The translations under genes and the position numbers were made by a program. 14,728 nt of DNA from Spirogloea muscicola (lineage: Eukaryota; Streptophyta; Zygnematophyceae; Spirogloeales; Spirogloeaceae). A model generated the notes under the pieces. The model searched no databases. It was not told the origin of the DNA and saw nothing but the letters and a program-made list of their open reading frames with translations. Shown one piece after another: positions 7,987-14,430 of this stretch. Position 1 is the first letter of the stretch. Each line of letters opens with the position of its first letter. The stretch is from NCBI GenBank assembly GCA_009602725.1, contig WELB01000274.1:12211-26938 (forward strand). Direction: 5' to 3'.

Positions 7987-8467
7987 GCTGTCGTGACTGT
8001 AGCGATTGGCAGTCGGTTGGCCTACCGGGAGCAATTGCTCTAAATGTCTAAATCCAGGCCAAAAGCAGTGTTGAGTAGGTGAAACATGGCCTTTCACATC
8101 TCAATCCGCGCACGATGGACATGTCACAGTGGCTATGGTAGTAAGTGGTCGCTCATCCTGCGTCGTCTTGCTCAGCGGGTCATTGCATGCGTCCGTTGTC
8201 AGCGTGAAAGTCGTGTGTTGAGTGATGAAGGACCTACTTGCATAGTACATGAGTACAGCTGTACACCACCTGTGGACGAAGCCGACCAGCTTAACAAGAG
8301 CGGGGCAGCAAGTAGAGGTTGCTGATTCATATCCAAACGGACGGCAGCTCCCAAGCCATTCTGCTACCACATTAAGCTCGTCTGGTGTAAAGCCTGAGCC
8401 TCAGCTCGCTGCAGTCAGGCTGACACGGCAGCACACGAACGACAGAATGTCTGCCGGCAAGCCCATC
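7987..8467. other. No recognisable feature
   Basis: Balanced base composition, only short open frames on both strands, and no copy of the hairpin modules or of the LTRGY peptide. Confidence 0.4.
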
Positions 8468-8893
8468 TCAACCGAATGCACCAATCGTCGTGCAGAGAGT
8501 AGGAATACTGTCGAGTAGGTCAAGAAAACGAGGACCTCTGTCAAGCAAAGATGTCGATTCTCTGTCAAGCAAAGATGTCGAGTGCGGCTGGTAGGAGGTG
8601 ATCGCAGCTGGTATGATGCATTCTGCATCACCCACGTGGGCCAGCAAAAAGAAGAATGTGGCTGCTCTTATCGAGAGCTTGGCCAACAATGTAGGTCGCC
8701 TCTGGACCTTTGCACGCCTACGTACAACCGCATCGACCAAGGCACGAGGTCCTCCGCCAGGTCGCACACCTACAATGCCCATGTTGCGACGGTGGTGGCG
8801 TCCAAGAGCGTCCATGGTGATTGTCATGATGTTGTTCACCTGCACGCGTGCGCGGTAGTCAGCGTCACACATCAAGCCCGGGATTTTTCTCAC
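8468..8893 (-). other. Unrecognised 141-codon open frame
   Basis: The minus frame from 8893 to 8468 has a varied amino-acid composition and contains TMDALGRHHRRNMGIVGVRP and AKLSIRAATFFFLLAHVGD. I do not recognise a family. Competing plus-strand frames of 86 and 129 codons cover the same DNA, so coding potential is unproven. A 24-bp tandem duplication (8536-8583) lies inside and adds eight residues without breaking the frame. Confidence 0.25.
8536..8583. repeat. 24-bp direct tandem duplication
   Basis: CTCTGTCAAGCAAAGATGTC followed by GATT or GAGT occurs twice back to back, differing at one base near the end of the unit. The match is nearly perfect, so the duplication is recent. Confidence 0.9.
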
Positions 8894-9019
8894 ACTTGTT
8901 TAGTGTGGCCGGCCCGCCGTGGTCCCTCCCTCCTTCCTCCCGTCAATACTAGAGTCACACTCTTACCTTAGCCACCTTAGCATAGCGCTTCGTCTTATGT
9001 AGTCCTATTTTTGACACTG

Positions 9020-9150
9020 CCTTTTGCCTGAACAATGTGCTGGCTTGTGTTGGCTTCCCGTTCATTTCATGCGCACGGCGCGGCCCCCCTCCCCTTGCCT
9101 TTGTACTGTGCCATTTTGGCCTATGTTTGTTTCTATACACGATAGTCACC
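9020..9150 (+). repeat. Module C followed by module D
   Basis: Module C (GCCTGAACAATGTGCTGGC, TTCATTTCATGCGCACGGCG) is followed without gap by module D (CCTTGCCTTTGTACTGTGCC, ATTTTGGCCTATGTTTGTTT, CTATACACGA). Both modules also occur near copy 1, where C is inverted relative to D. Confidence 0.5.
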
Positions 9151-9234
9151 CCCCGGCAGCCGGCCCCCGCCGCTGGCACCCCGGCCTGCCACCCCTCCCC
9201 AGCCTCTCTCCTCCCTCCCTCCACCTCAGGCCCG

Positions 9235-9276
9235 AGGAAGAAAGTGCTCGCCTACAGAGGGTAGGGGCTGGTAAAC
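9235..9276 (-). repeat. Truncated module B, inverted, abutting copy 6
   Basis: GAAGAAAGTGCTCGCCTACA and GAGGGTAGGGGCTGGTAAAC match the minus-strand module B at 13999-14040 (AAGAAAGTGCTCGCCCATTG, AGGATAGGGGCTGGCAAAGC). It stops within the hairpin, exactly where the coding remnant of copy 6 begins. Confidence 0.55.
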
Positions 9277-9655
9277 GCTGCGGCGTTGGCCACGCTGCGG
9301 CGGAAGCCGCTCGCTGCAAAGGCGGCCAAATAGTCCGACCACCTGGGAACGAGTTCGTACCCCCTGGCCGTGGATGTGCACGGGGCTCTCGGGTCCTAGA
9401 GGCTCGACCTGCTGGCCAGGTTTGCGCGGCGCGCTGTGTCCTGCAGGCGAAGTGAGCCAGCTGACTTCAACGCCGCTGCCTCGTGGGCCCAGGTCTATCG
9501 CATGCGTTTATCAACCTCCCTCCAGCGGTCCTTTGGCCCATGCCTTGCATCTGCGTGCTGGCCGTGCTCTCGCTGCAGCCTCTGGCTTTCGTTAGGGGGA
9601 TTGTTTTCCGGCAGCTAGTCTGTCGGATGTAAGGGCTCCTCACTCGTAGCTACTG
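9277..9655 (+). pseudogene. Retroelement endonuclease-like C-terminal region, copy 6 (disabled)
   Basis: Following the matching blocks across frames: GHAAAEAARCKGG, then a shift at about 9328 into K-stop-SDH, PLAVDVHGALGS-stop-RLDLL, DFNAAASWAQVYRMRLSTSL, another shift near 9537 into AHALHLRAGRALAAASGFR-stop, and a remnant of the LTRGY end at 9640-9655. At least two frameshifts and three internal stops make it a clear pseudogene. It covers the same interval as copy 5 from the AGHAAA block onward. Confidence 0.65.
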
Positions 9656-9790
9656 AGTGGTCCATCCTACACCCGTTCTGACATAGCGCATTAGGCCCCT
9701 CCGCCATTTGGCCCCTTCGAACCTTTGTCAATTCTTTCCGGGCTGGCTTTTCACAGCCATTGCCCCCATTGGGAGAGCCACTTCTCCTCG
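9656..9790 (+). repeat. 3' UTR of copy 6 with module A
   Basis: GTGGTCCATCCTACACCCG, TTCTGACATAGCGCATTAGG, CCCCTTCGAACCTTTGTCAA, CGGGCTGGCTTTTCACAGCC, ATTGCCCCCATTGGGAGAGC and CACTTCTCC. It ends directly at the inverted tail of copy 7. Confidence 0.7.
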
Positions 9791-10084
9791 GAAATGCCAG
9801 CCCAAAAAGAATGGACAAGGTCCAAAGAGCCAAAAGGTGCTGAGAACCACACAGCGAGACACGAGACGACCGCAGGTGGAAGCTTAGTAGTCACGAGTGA
9901 GCAGCAGCAAGTCGGAGTAACTCGCAGCTGGGAAAGAGGCACTCCGCCTAGACCCAGATGCAGCAGCCATAGCGCGGCCTGCTCACAGGTGGACTGCGTG
10001 AGCCAGGGAGCGCTGTAAAGAGACTGACATTGACAACAGCTTTGACCTGTAGCGACGAAGCTCCATCTGTTGGGCGACCGACAG
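9791..10084 (-). pseudogene. Retroelement ORF 3' end plus tail, copy 7
   Basis: On the minus strand the blocks are SVAQQMELRRYRSKLLSMSV, SLQRSLAHAVHL, an internal TGA, AGRAMAAASGSRRSASFPA and SDLLLLTRDY followed by TAA at 9886-9884. The Gly before the final Tyr is Asp, and an insertion sits between SVAQ and SLQRS relative to other copies. The tail (GACCTTGTCCATTC, TTTTTGGGCTGGCATTTC) breaks off after the first arm of the hairpin, where it meets copy 6 tail to tail. Confidence 0.6.
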
Positions 10085-10336
10085 TGGCGCAGCCGCCGCC
10101 GGTCACCTGGCTGGGCTCGAGAGTCGCCGTAATGCGAACAGCTTCTGGGCGCCGCTGACCGCCGGGGTCGCGGGATGCACGAGCGGGTGCCACGTAGCGG
10201 GTCCTCGCAGTCCAAGACTGGTCAACGGCCGTTCACTGCGGGAGCGGGCGCGCCCCCAGCCCGGCTGGCTGCCCAACACCCCGACGGCGAAATTGGTGGT
10301 GTCCACGACGGTCTTCCACCATCTAAATCCACCATT
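10085..10336. other. GC-rich spacer between divergent copies 7 and 8
   Basis: No clear alignment to either neighbour. Given its position it may be diverged endonuclease-region sequence, but I could not match any block. Confidence 0.3.
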
Positions 10337-10449
10337 TACTACTCGCTGCTGCCTCGCTACTACTCGCTGCTGCCTCTGGCTCTGGCCAGGGGACCCACTT
10401 CCAGGAGCCCAGCATCTCTGATCTGCGGCTGCTTAGCAGGGGTTACTGA
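10337..10449 (+). pseudogene. Retroelement ORF 3' end, copy 8
   Basis: The frame reads LAAASGSGQGTHFQEPSI, then SDLRLLSRGY and TGA at 10447-10449. The SGQGTHFQEPSI block is shared only with copy 11, so these two form a subfamily. A 21-bp tandem duplication (TACTACTCGCTGCTGCCTCG plus C, at 10337-10357 and 10358-10378) marks the 5' end of the recognisable part. Confidence 0.6.
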
Positions 10450-10649
10450 GTGTCTCGTAGCAGCTTTGTTTCTGTTACTTAGCGCTTCCCCTGGCCCCCT
10501 TCTCGTACTCTGTTCATTCTTTTTCGGGCTGGTTGTTCCAGCCCCTATTCTCAATGGGCGAGCACTTTCTTCTTTACTAGCTGGCACCTTCGGACCTGGT
10601 CAAATCCTTTTCGGGCTGGCCGCTCACAGCCCTCGCCCCTTGGGGAAGA
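10450..10649 (+). repeat. 3' UTR of copy 8: module B then module A
   Basis: Module B (CTGTTCATTCTTTTTCGGGC, TGGTTGTTCCAGCCCC, CAATGGGCGAGCACTTTCTT) is followed by a module A (CACCTTCGGACCTGGTCAAA, CGGGCTGGCCGCTCACAGCC, CTCGCCCCTTGGGG). The B-then-A order is also found after copy 11. Confidence 0.7.
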
Positions 10650-10780
10650 AGGCTCGCCCATAGAGAAAGAGGGGCTGGCAAAGCCAGCCCAAAAAGAATG
10701 GACAATGTCCAAAGCCGAAGAATGAGATGCCGAGGAAGGACTCCTCTACCCTACCAATCACGACAACATACTAGGGAAGC
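10650..10780 (-). repeat. 3' UTR of copy 9 with module B
   Basis: The minus strand reads GCTTTGGACATTGTCCATTC, TTTTTGGGCTGGCTTTGCC, AGCCCCTCTTTCTC and TATGGGCGAGCC. The hairpin GGGCTGGC-TTT-GCCAGCCC is a perfect 8-bp stem. It meets the tail of copy 8 at 10650. Confidence 0.7.
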
Positions 10781-11255
10781 TCAGTACCCGCGAGTGAGCA
10801 ACATCAGGTCCGAGTAGCTCGAGGCAGGGAAGGAGGCACTCCGCCGAGACCCGGAGGCGGCGGCCAGAGCGCGTCCTGCGCGCGTGTGGACAGCGTGGGC
10901 AAGGGATCGCTGGACCGATACCGCCAAGCGCATGCGAAAGACCTGGGCGAGCGACCCGGCGGCGTTGAAGCCGGGCAGCGCCCCGGGCGGACCCGACCGC
11001 CGATCAATAGTAGCAGTCAGTTGTCACCACGTCTGCGATGATTCGGGAACCGCCGCCGGGCGGGATAGCGACCAGGTCGGCGCGTCGGGTGTGCGACCGG
11101 CCGTCCTCGCCCCGCAGGATGGGCATGACTGAGGAGCACTCCACAGCCACCTTGAAGCCCGCCTCTATGAACACCCCCTGCATACCATCGCGCAAAAGAT
11201 CATGGGAAGCGGTCCTCTCGCCTCCGTGGGCGCAACGGAGCATGGGGAGCGCCAC
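10781..11255 (-). pseudogene. Retroelement endonuclease-like C-terminal region, copy 9 (internally deleted)
   Basis: This copy reaches furthest upstream. Minus-strand blocks: LRCAHGGERTASHDLLRDGM, FKVAVECSSVMPILRGEDGR, RRADLVAIPPGGGSRIIADV, VTTDC, then a stop at about 11006-11004. A His/Cys segment with HD, followed by R-x-A-D, 14 residues and D, fits the zinc-knuckle plus K/R-PD-X12-14-D arrangement known from restriction-like endonuclease non-LTR elements. About 55 codons corresponding to copy 5 AGHAAA...LARQAIER are then missing. Coding similarity resumes in another frame with GFNAAGSLAQVFRMRLAVSV, SLAHAVHTRAGRALAAASGS and SDLMLLTRGY plus TGA (10783-10781). No reverse transcriptase motif lies upstream. 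Confidence 0.62.
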
Positions 11256-11284
11256 TTTCCTCGCCCCAGCCGAGGGCTACAACA

Positions 11285-11371
11285 TCGGCTGCTGCCTCAG
11301 GGTCTCGCCGGAGTGCTTCCTTTCCTGCAGCTAGTTACTCAGACTTGATATTGCTCACTCGCGGTTACTGA
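11285..11371 (+). pseudogene. Retroelement ORF 3' end, copy 10
   Basis: SAAASGSRRSASFPAASY, then SDLILLTRGY and TGA at 11369-11371. It starts about 30 nt from the upstream end of copy 9 and runs the opposite way, so the two are head to head. Its UTR type is that of copies 5 and 9. Confidence 0.6.
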
Positions 11372-11520
11372 GCTTCCATATTTATCGTCTCGTGTCTAGT
11401 TGTGTAGTGTTCCTTTTCTATTTGGCACCTTCTTTGGCTTTGGACATTGTCCATTCTTTTTGGGCTGGCTTGGCCAGCCCCTCTTCTCTAAGGGCGTGCC
11501 ATTCTCTCTTCAATAAGGTG
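11372..11520 (+). repeat. 3' UTR of copy 10 with module B
   Basis: GCTTCCATATTTATCG, TTTGGACATTGTCCATTC, TTTTTGGGCTGGCTTGGCC, AGCCCCTCTTCTC and AAGGGCGTGCCATTCTCTC. It ends about 245 nt before the start codon of the Root_cap gene and may therefore lie inside that gene's promoter. Confidence 0.65.
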
Positions 11521-11763
11521 CGCCCTCGGCCTCCCCTCCAAACCCAACGCCAGCCCTCTCGCCGTCCTCTCCTCCTTCCAGCCGCCGCGCGCCCGCTGCC
11601 CGTCCCTCCGCCTGCCTCCGCCGCTCTTGCCCGCCAGCCACGCTCACTCCGGCGCCCGTCCGCAGCGCGGCCGTCTCGTTGCCCTTTCCCGTTGAGCAGC
11701 ACTGCTTGCGGTCGTCGCGTCATCCTTGCCTTTGGCATCCCGCGTTTATCCTCCTCTGCCGCC
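11521..11763 (+). promoter_or_regulatory. Likely proximal promoter and 5' UTR of the Root_cap gene
   Basis: GC- and C/T-rich with no TATA element that I can see. The segment just before the ATG gives a strong initiation context (GCCGCCATGGCG). The limits are set only by the end of retroelement copy 10 and the start codon. Confidence 0.35.
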
Positions 11764-12125
11764 ATGGCGAGGCCCGTGGCCCTGGCAGTCGTGGCGCTAG
11801 TGCTGTCCTCGCTTCTCGCTCCAGCGGTCGCCCACTACTGTACCGTCACTGGCAAGGTACTGCCAAGGCCCTCCCACCTGCTTCTCAGGGCATCGTTGGT
11901 GCTGGCGCAGAGACATCTCGATTGCACCGGTCGACAGCTGCCATGTCTGAGGCTGACGTTGATCCCCCTTCTGCACCGCTTGCAGGTGTACTGTGACGCC
12001 TGCCACGATGGCAAGCTGAACTCGCCAGACACCAATGCCGTCGCCGCCCAGGTCGAGTTCGTCTGCGATGTAGGCAGAGGCGGCCCGCTGTCGACCGTCT
12101 TCGCACGAACGGGCGCCGATGGCAC

Positions 12126-12140
12126 GTAAAGTTTTAACAG
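12126..12140 (+). other. 15-nt GT...AG insert containing an in-frame stop
   Basis: GTAAAGTTTTAACAG is strikingly AT-rich within GC-rich exon sequence. Removing it joins ARTGADG-T to VQTEQNFNTIKGC in frame without the TAA, and the Cys-to-Cys spacing (31 residues) stays normal for an Ole e 1-like domain. It is either an extraordinarily short intron, or an insertion or substitution that disables the gene. Confidence 0.4.
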
Positions 12141-12721
12141 GGTGCAGACGGAGCAGAACTTCAACACGATCAAGGGCTGCACCATCTGGCTCGTCGGCAC
12201 AAACAGCAAGACGTGCAGCATCCTCGGCAAGGCCGGCCCGCTGCAGGTGCTGGACCCCGTCAAGGGCGTGAAGCTCCAGTATGGCAAGACGTACACCATG
12301 CCCAACTTCTCCTTCCTCCAGAATGTCAAGCCTACGACGTGTGCCATCTGCGCCAAGGGTGGGTCACTGTGCGGTGACCCGCGCCTCGTCGGTGGGGACG
12401 GCGTGCCCTTCTGGTTCCATGGCGAGAAGGACGGCGACTTCTGCATCGTCTCTGACCGCAACCTCCACGTCAACGCCCACTTCATCGGCAAGGCCACCGC
12501 CAAGGGCCACGACCTGACCTGGGTCCAGGCCCTGGCCATCACGTTTGGCGACCACACCCTGTATGTCGGCACACAGCAGGAGGCCGTCTGGAACTCGCAT
12601 GCTGACCAAACCCTCTTCACCCTGGACGGCGAGGTGCTGCTGGAGGTCAGCAACACCGGTTGTGAGGTCGTGTACCAGTCCAAGGCCGGCCACGTGAAGG
12701 CTACCCGCTCCGGCAAAGCCA

Positions 12722-12725
12722 ACTG
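12722..12725 (+). other. One-base frameshift in the Root_cap domain
   Basis: Upstream the frame reads TRSGKAN; downstream the family-like VEVENLLAMNVEARPI continues one base later. AAC-TGGC-GTC would read N-G-V-E-V-E if the T were absent. A single-base insertion, or an assembly error, explains it best. Confidence 0.6.
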
Positions 12726-13214
12726 GCGTCGAGGTGGAGAACCTGCTGGCGATGAACGTGGAGGCACGCCCCATCAGCCGCAGCCAGTGGACAGCAGACA
12801 GCTGCTTCGTTCACCTGGACATGTCCTTTGAGTTCACGCAGCTCTCGGGCGTGGCCGAGGGGGTGCTTGGCCAGACTTATCAGCGGCTGTGGTCTCCACC
12901 CAACGTCAAGGAGGGTGCGTCGGTCCATTCGTACATCCTGCACGATGTCCCCTCGTACACCTCCTCCTCCCTGTTTGCCTCGGACTGCCCTGTCAGCATC
13001 TTCGAGGCTCTGCCCTATGACATGCGTCAGAGCTGCGCCAGTGCCCACAAGCTGGCGGTCATGGACGACGCAGAGGAGAACGACGAAATTGCTTCCACTC
13101 TGTGCGCAAATAACAAGACCACAGGTGGGCCAAGTGCTCCACATCTCGCCGTTAAGGGCCTTAAGAGGGAGTGTAATCTCTTCAGGTGTTTATAGAGCCT
13201 TCGCATTCGAGTGA

Positions 13215-13689
13215 AACGTGAAGCAAAGTATGCAGTACTGCAATGTTGCTGTATGGCTTCGCCATGCTTGCTGAGATCTTTTATGTATAGTCTTGGCCGC
13301 TAAATCCTGCTTCCATTAAGCGGGCAATTCTATGCCAAATTAAGTGCAGAAGAGGAGACAGTGGATCATTTGTGTCAAGGTCTCCATTCTGCATTGGTCG
13401 GAACATTATGCCAGCCATTATTTATTCTTCTCTCATCTGACGAGCCCCAGCACATCGCATGGCCGCAGATCTTAAAACAATCTTTGAACCCCTGGTTTCA
13501 AGTCATTACACACGGCGTCGACGTAGACAGCATACTTTACCAACTTTCCAGTAGTCTTCGCTGTCAATAAGTATTGTTTATATTACTTAGCAGGTATGCC
13601 TTGTTTTAACACATTACTGGGTCTGCAAAATGTCTATACTTCACCAAGCTGAAGCAAAGGAATCCAATTTGAAGAAGCTCTTTCTTTGG
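13215..13689. other. Intergenic, no recognisable feature
   Basis: AT-richer DNA downstream of the Root_cap gene. Only short open frames are present, with no repeat module and no clear polyadenylation signal. Confidence 0.4.
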
Positions 13690-14134
13690 GGTAATGTGGC
13701 TCTCCCAAAGGGGCAAAGGGCTTTAAACAGCCAGCCCGAAAAGACAAGGTCCAAAGGGGCCGGAAACGCTTTCTCAGAGCTTGCCCTGCAGAGTTTCGTT
13801 GAAGAGAGGAGGACTTTTCCAGTAGAGGGCTTTTTGGGGGAGCCACTTTTCTTTCTCACAGGCAGCAAGTGGCTATCTCAAAGGGGGCCAAGAAGTGGCA
13901 CTCCCAACGGGGGCAAGGGCTGTAGACAGCCAGCCCGAAAAGAATGACAAGGTCCGAAGGGGCCAAAGCGGCAGCGAGGAAGAGGCACAGCCAAGGCGAG
14001 AAGAAAGTGCTCGCCCATTGAGGATAGGGGCTGGCAAAGCCAGCCCAAAATGGAATGAACAAAGCACGAGAAGGGGTCCAGTGGAAGCGCTAAGAACAAA
14101 AAGCACAAAAACAGACAAAGCAGCTACGATTCAC
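13690..14134 (-). repeat. 3' UTR of copy 11: modules B, A and A in series
   Basis: Reading on the minus strand from the stop: module B (14095-14003, GGGCTGGCTTTGCCAGCCCC and CAATGGGCGAGCACTTTCTT), module A (13964-13891, CGGGCTGGCTGTCTACAGCC and CTTGCCCCCGTTGGGAGTGC), about 125 nt of spacer, then a second module A (13764-13690, CGGGCTGGCTGTTTAAAGCC and CTTTGCCCCTTTGGGAGAGC). It is the clearest example of the modular UTR. Confidence 0.7.
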
Positions 14135-14430
14135 TCAGTAACCCCTGCTAAGCAGCCGCAGATCGAGATGCTAGGCTCCTGGAAGTGGGTCCCCTGGCCA
14201 GAGCCAGAGGCAGCAGCGAGGGCTCTGCCGGCACGAAGGTGCAGCGCGCGGGCCATAGACCTCTGCAGCGAGACGGCCAGGCGCATGCGGTACACTTGCG
14301 CCAGCGACCCGGCTGCAGGAAAGTCCACCGGCTCCCAATGGAAGCGACGGGCGATGGCGTGGCGGGCGAGCTGGTTGAGCAGCTCGAGCCACCGAGCGCC
14401 CAGCGCCAAGGCGAGGCCTGCCCGTGAGGG
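14135..14430 (-). pseudogene. Retroelement C-terminal region, copy 11
   Basis: Minus-strand blocks in one frame: GARWLELLNQLARHAIARR, VDFPAAGSLAQVYRMRLAVS, LQRSMARALHLRAGRALAAA and SGSGQGTHFQEPS. A one-base deletion relative to copy 8 (ATCTCGATCTG against ATCTCTGATCTG, near 14164) shifts the end, so the frame misses SRGY-stop (ancestral TGA at 14137-14135) and closes four bases later. The open frame continues upstream to 14634 but loses similarity to copies 5 and 6. Confidence 0.62.

Larger units (their letters stand above)
11764..13214 (+). pseudogene. Secreted Ole e 1-like / Root_cap domain protein gene, with two lesions
   Basis: The start codon lies in GCCGCCATGGCG and begins a clear signal peptide (hydrophobic core VALAVVALVLSSLLAPAVA, cleavage likely after residue 23). 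Exon 1 is 11764-11856; intron 11857-11985 (129 nt, GT...TTGCAG) joins YCTVTGK to VYCDACHDGKL, the opening of a pollen Ole e 1-like domain, which continues to CTIWLVGTN...C and YTMPNFSFLQ. A Root_cap domain follows: CGDPRLVGGDGVPFWFHG, DFCIVSDRNLHVNAHFIG, TWVQALAITFG, FTLDGE, and later CFVHLDMSFEF, GVLGQTY and SLFASDCPVS. Intron 13125-13185 leads to a last short exon ending VYRAFAFE-stop. Two defects: an in-frame TAA inside a 15-nt GT...AG segment (12126-12140), and a one-base frame change near 12724. Both could be sequence errors, so the gene may be functional. Expected role: extracellular matrix or cell-wall protein. About 415 residues if read through. Confidence 0.8.

Noticed and set aside
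9277-11371. CRISPR-like or satellite array from the regularly repeated hairpins
   Set aside because: Units are unequal in spacing, orientation and subtype, and are attached to coding ends; they are dispersed retroelement UTR modules.
12127-12129. Reassigned genetic code (TAA read as an amino acid, as in some ulvophyte algae)
   Set aside because: The polyketide synthase ends with TAA directly after the expected C-terminus, and no other conserved frame contains an internal TAA that would need decoding.
12070-12147. A 78-nt intron starting GTAGGC in the Root_cap gene
   Set aside because: It would remove VGRGGPLSTVFARTGADG, which fits the expected stretch between conserved cysteines of an Ole e 1-like domain; the 15-nt insert or a nonsense change explains the stop with less loss.
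12694-12718. A 25-nt GT...AG intron to explain the frame change in the Root_cap domain
   Set aside because: It would delete VKATRSGKA, which resembles the family at this position; a single extra base near 12724 is simpler.
13630-13947. 105-codon plus-strand frame
   Set aside because: It lies almost wholly in the inverted 3' UTR modules of copy 11 and encodes repeat-derived sequence.
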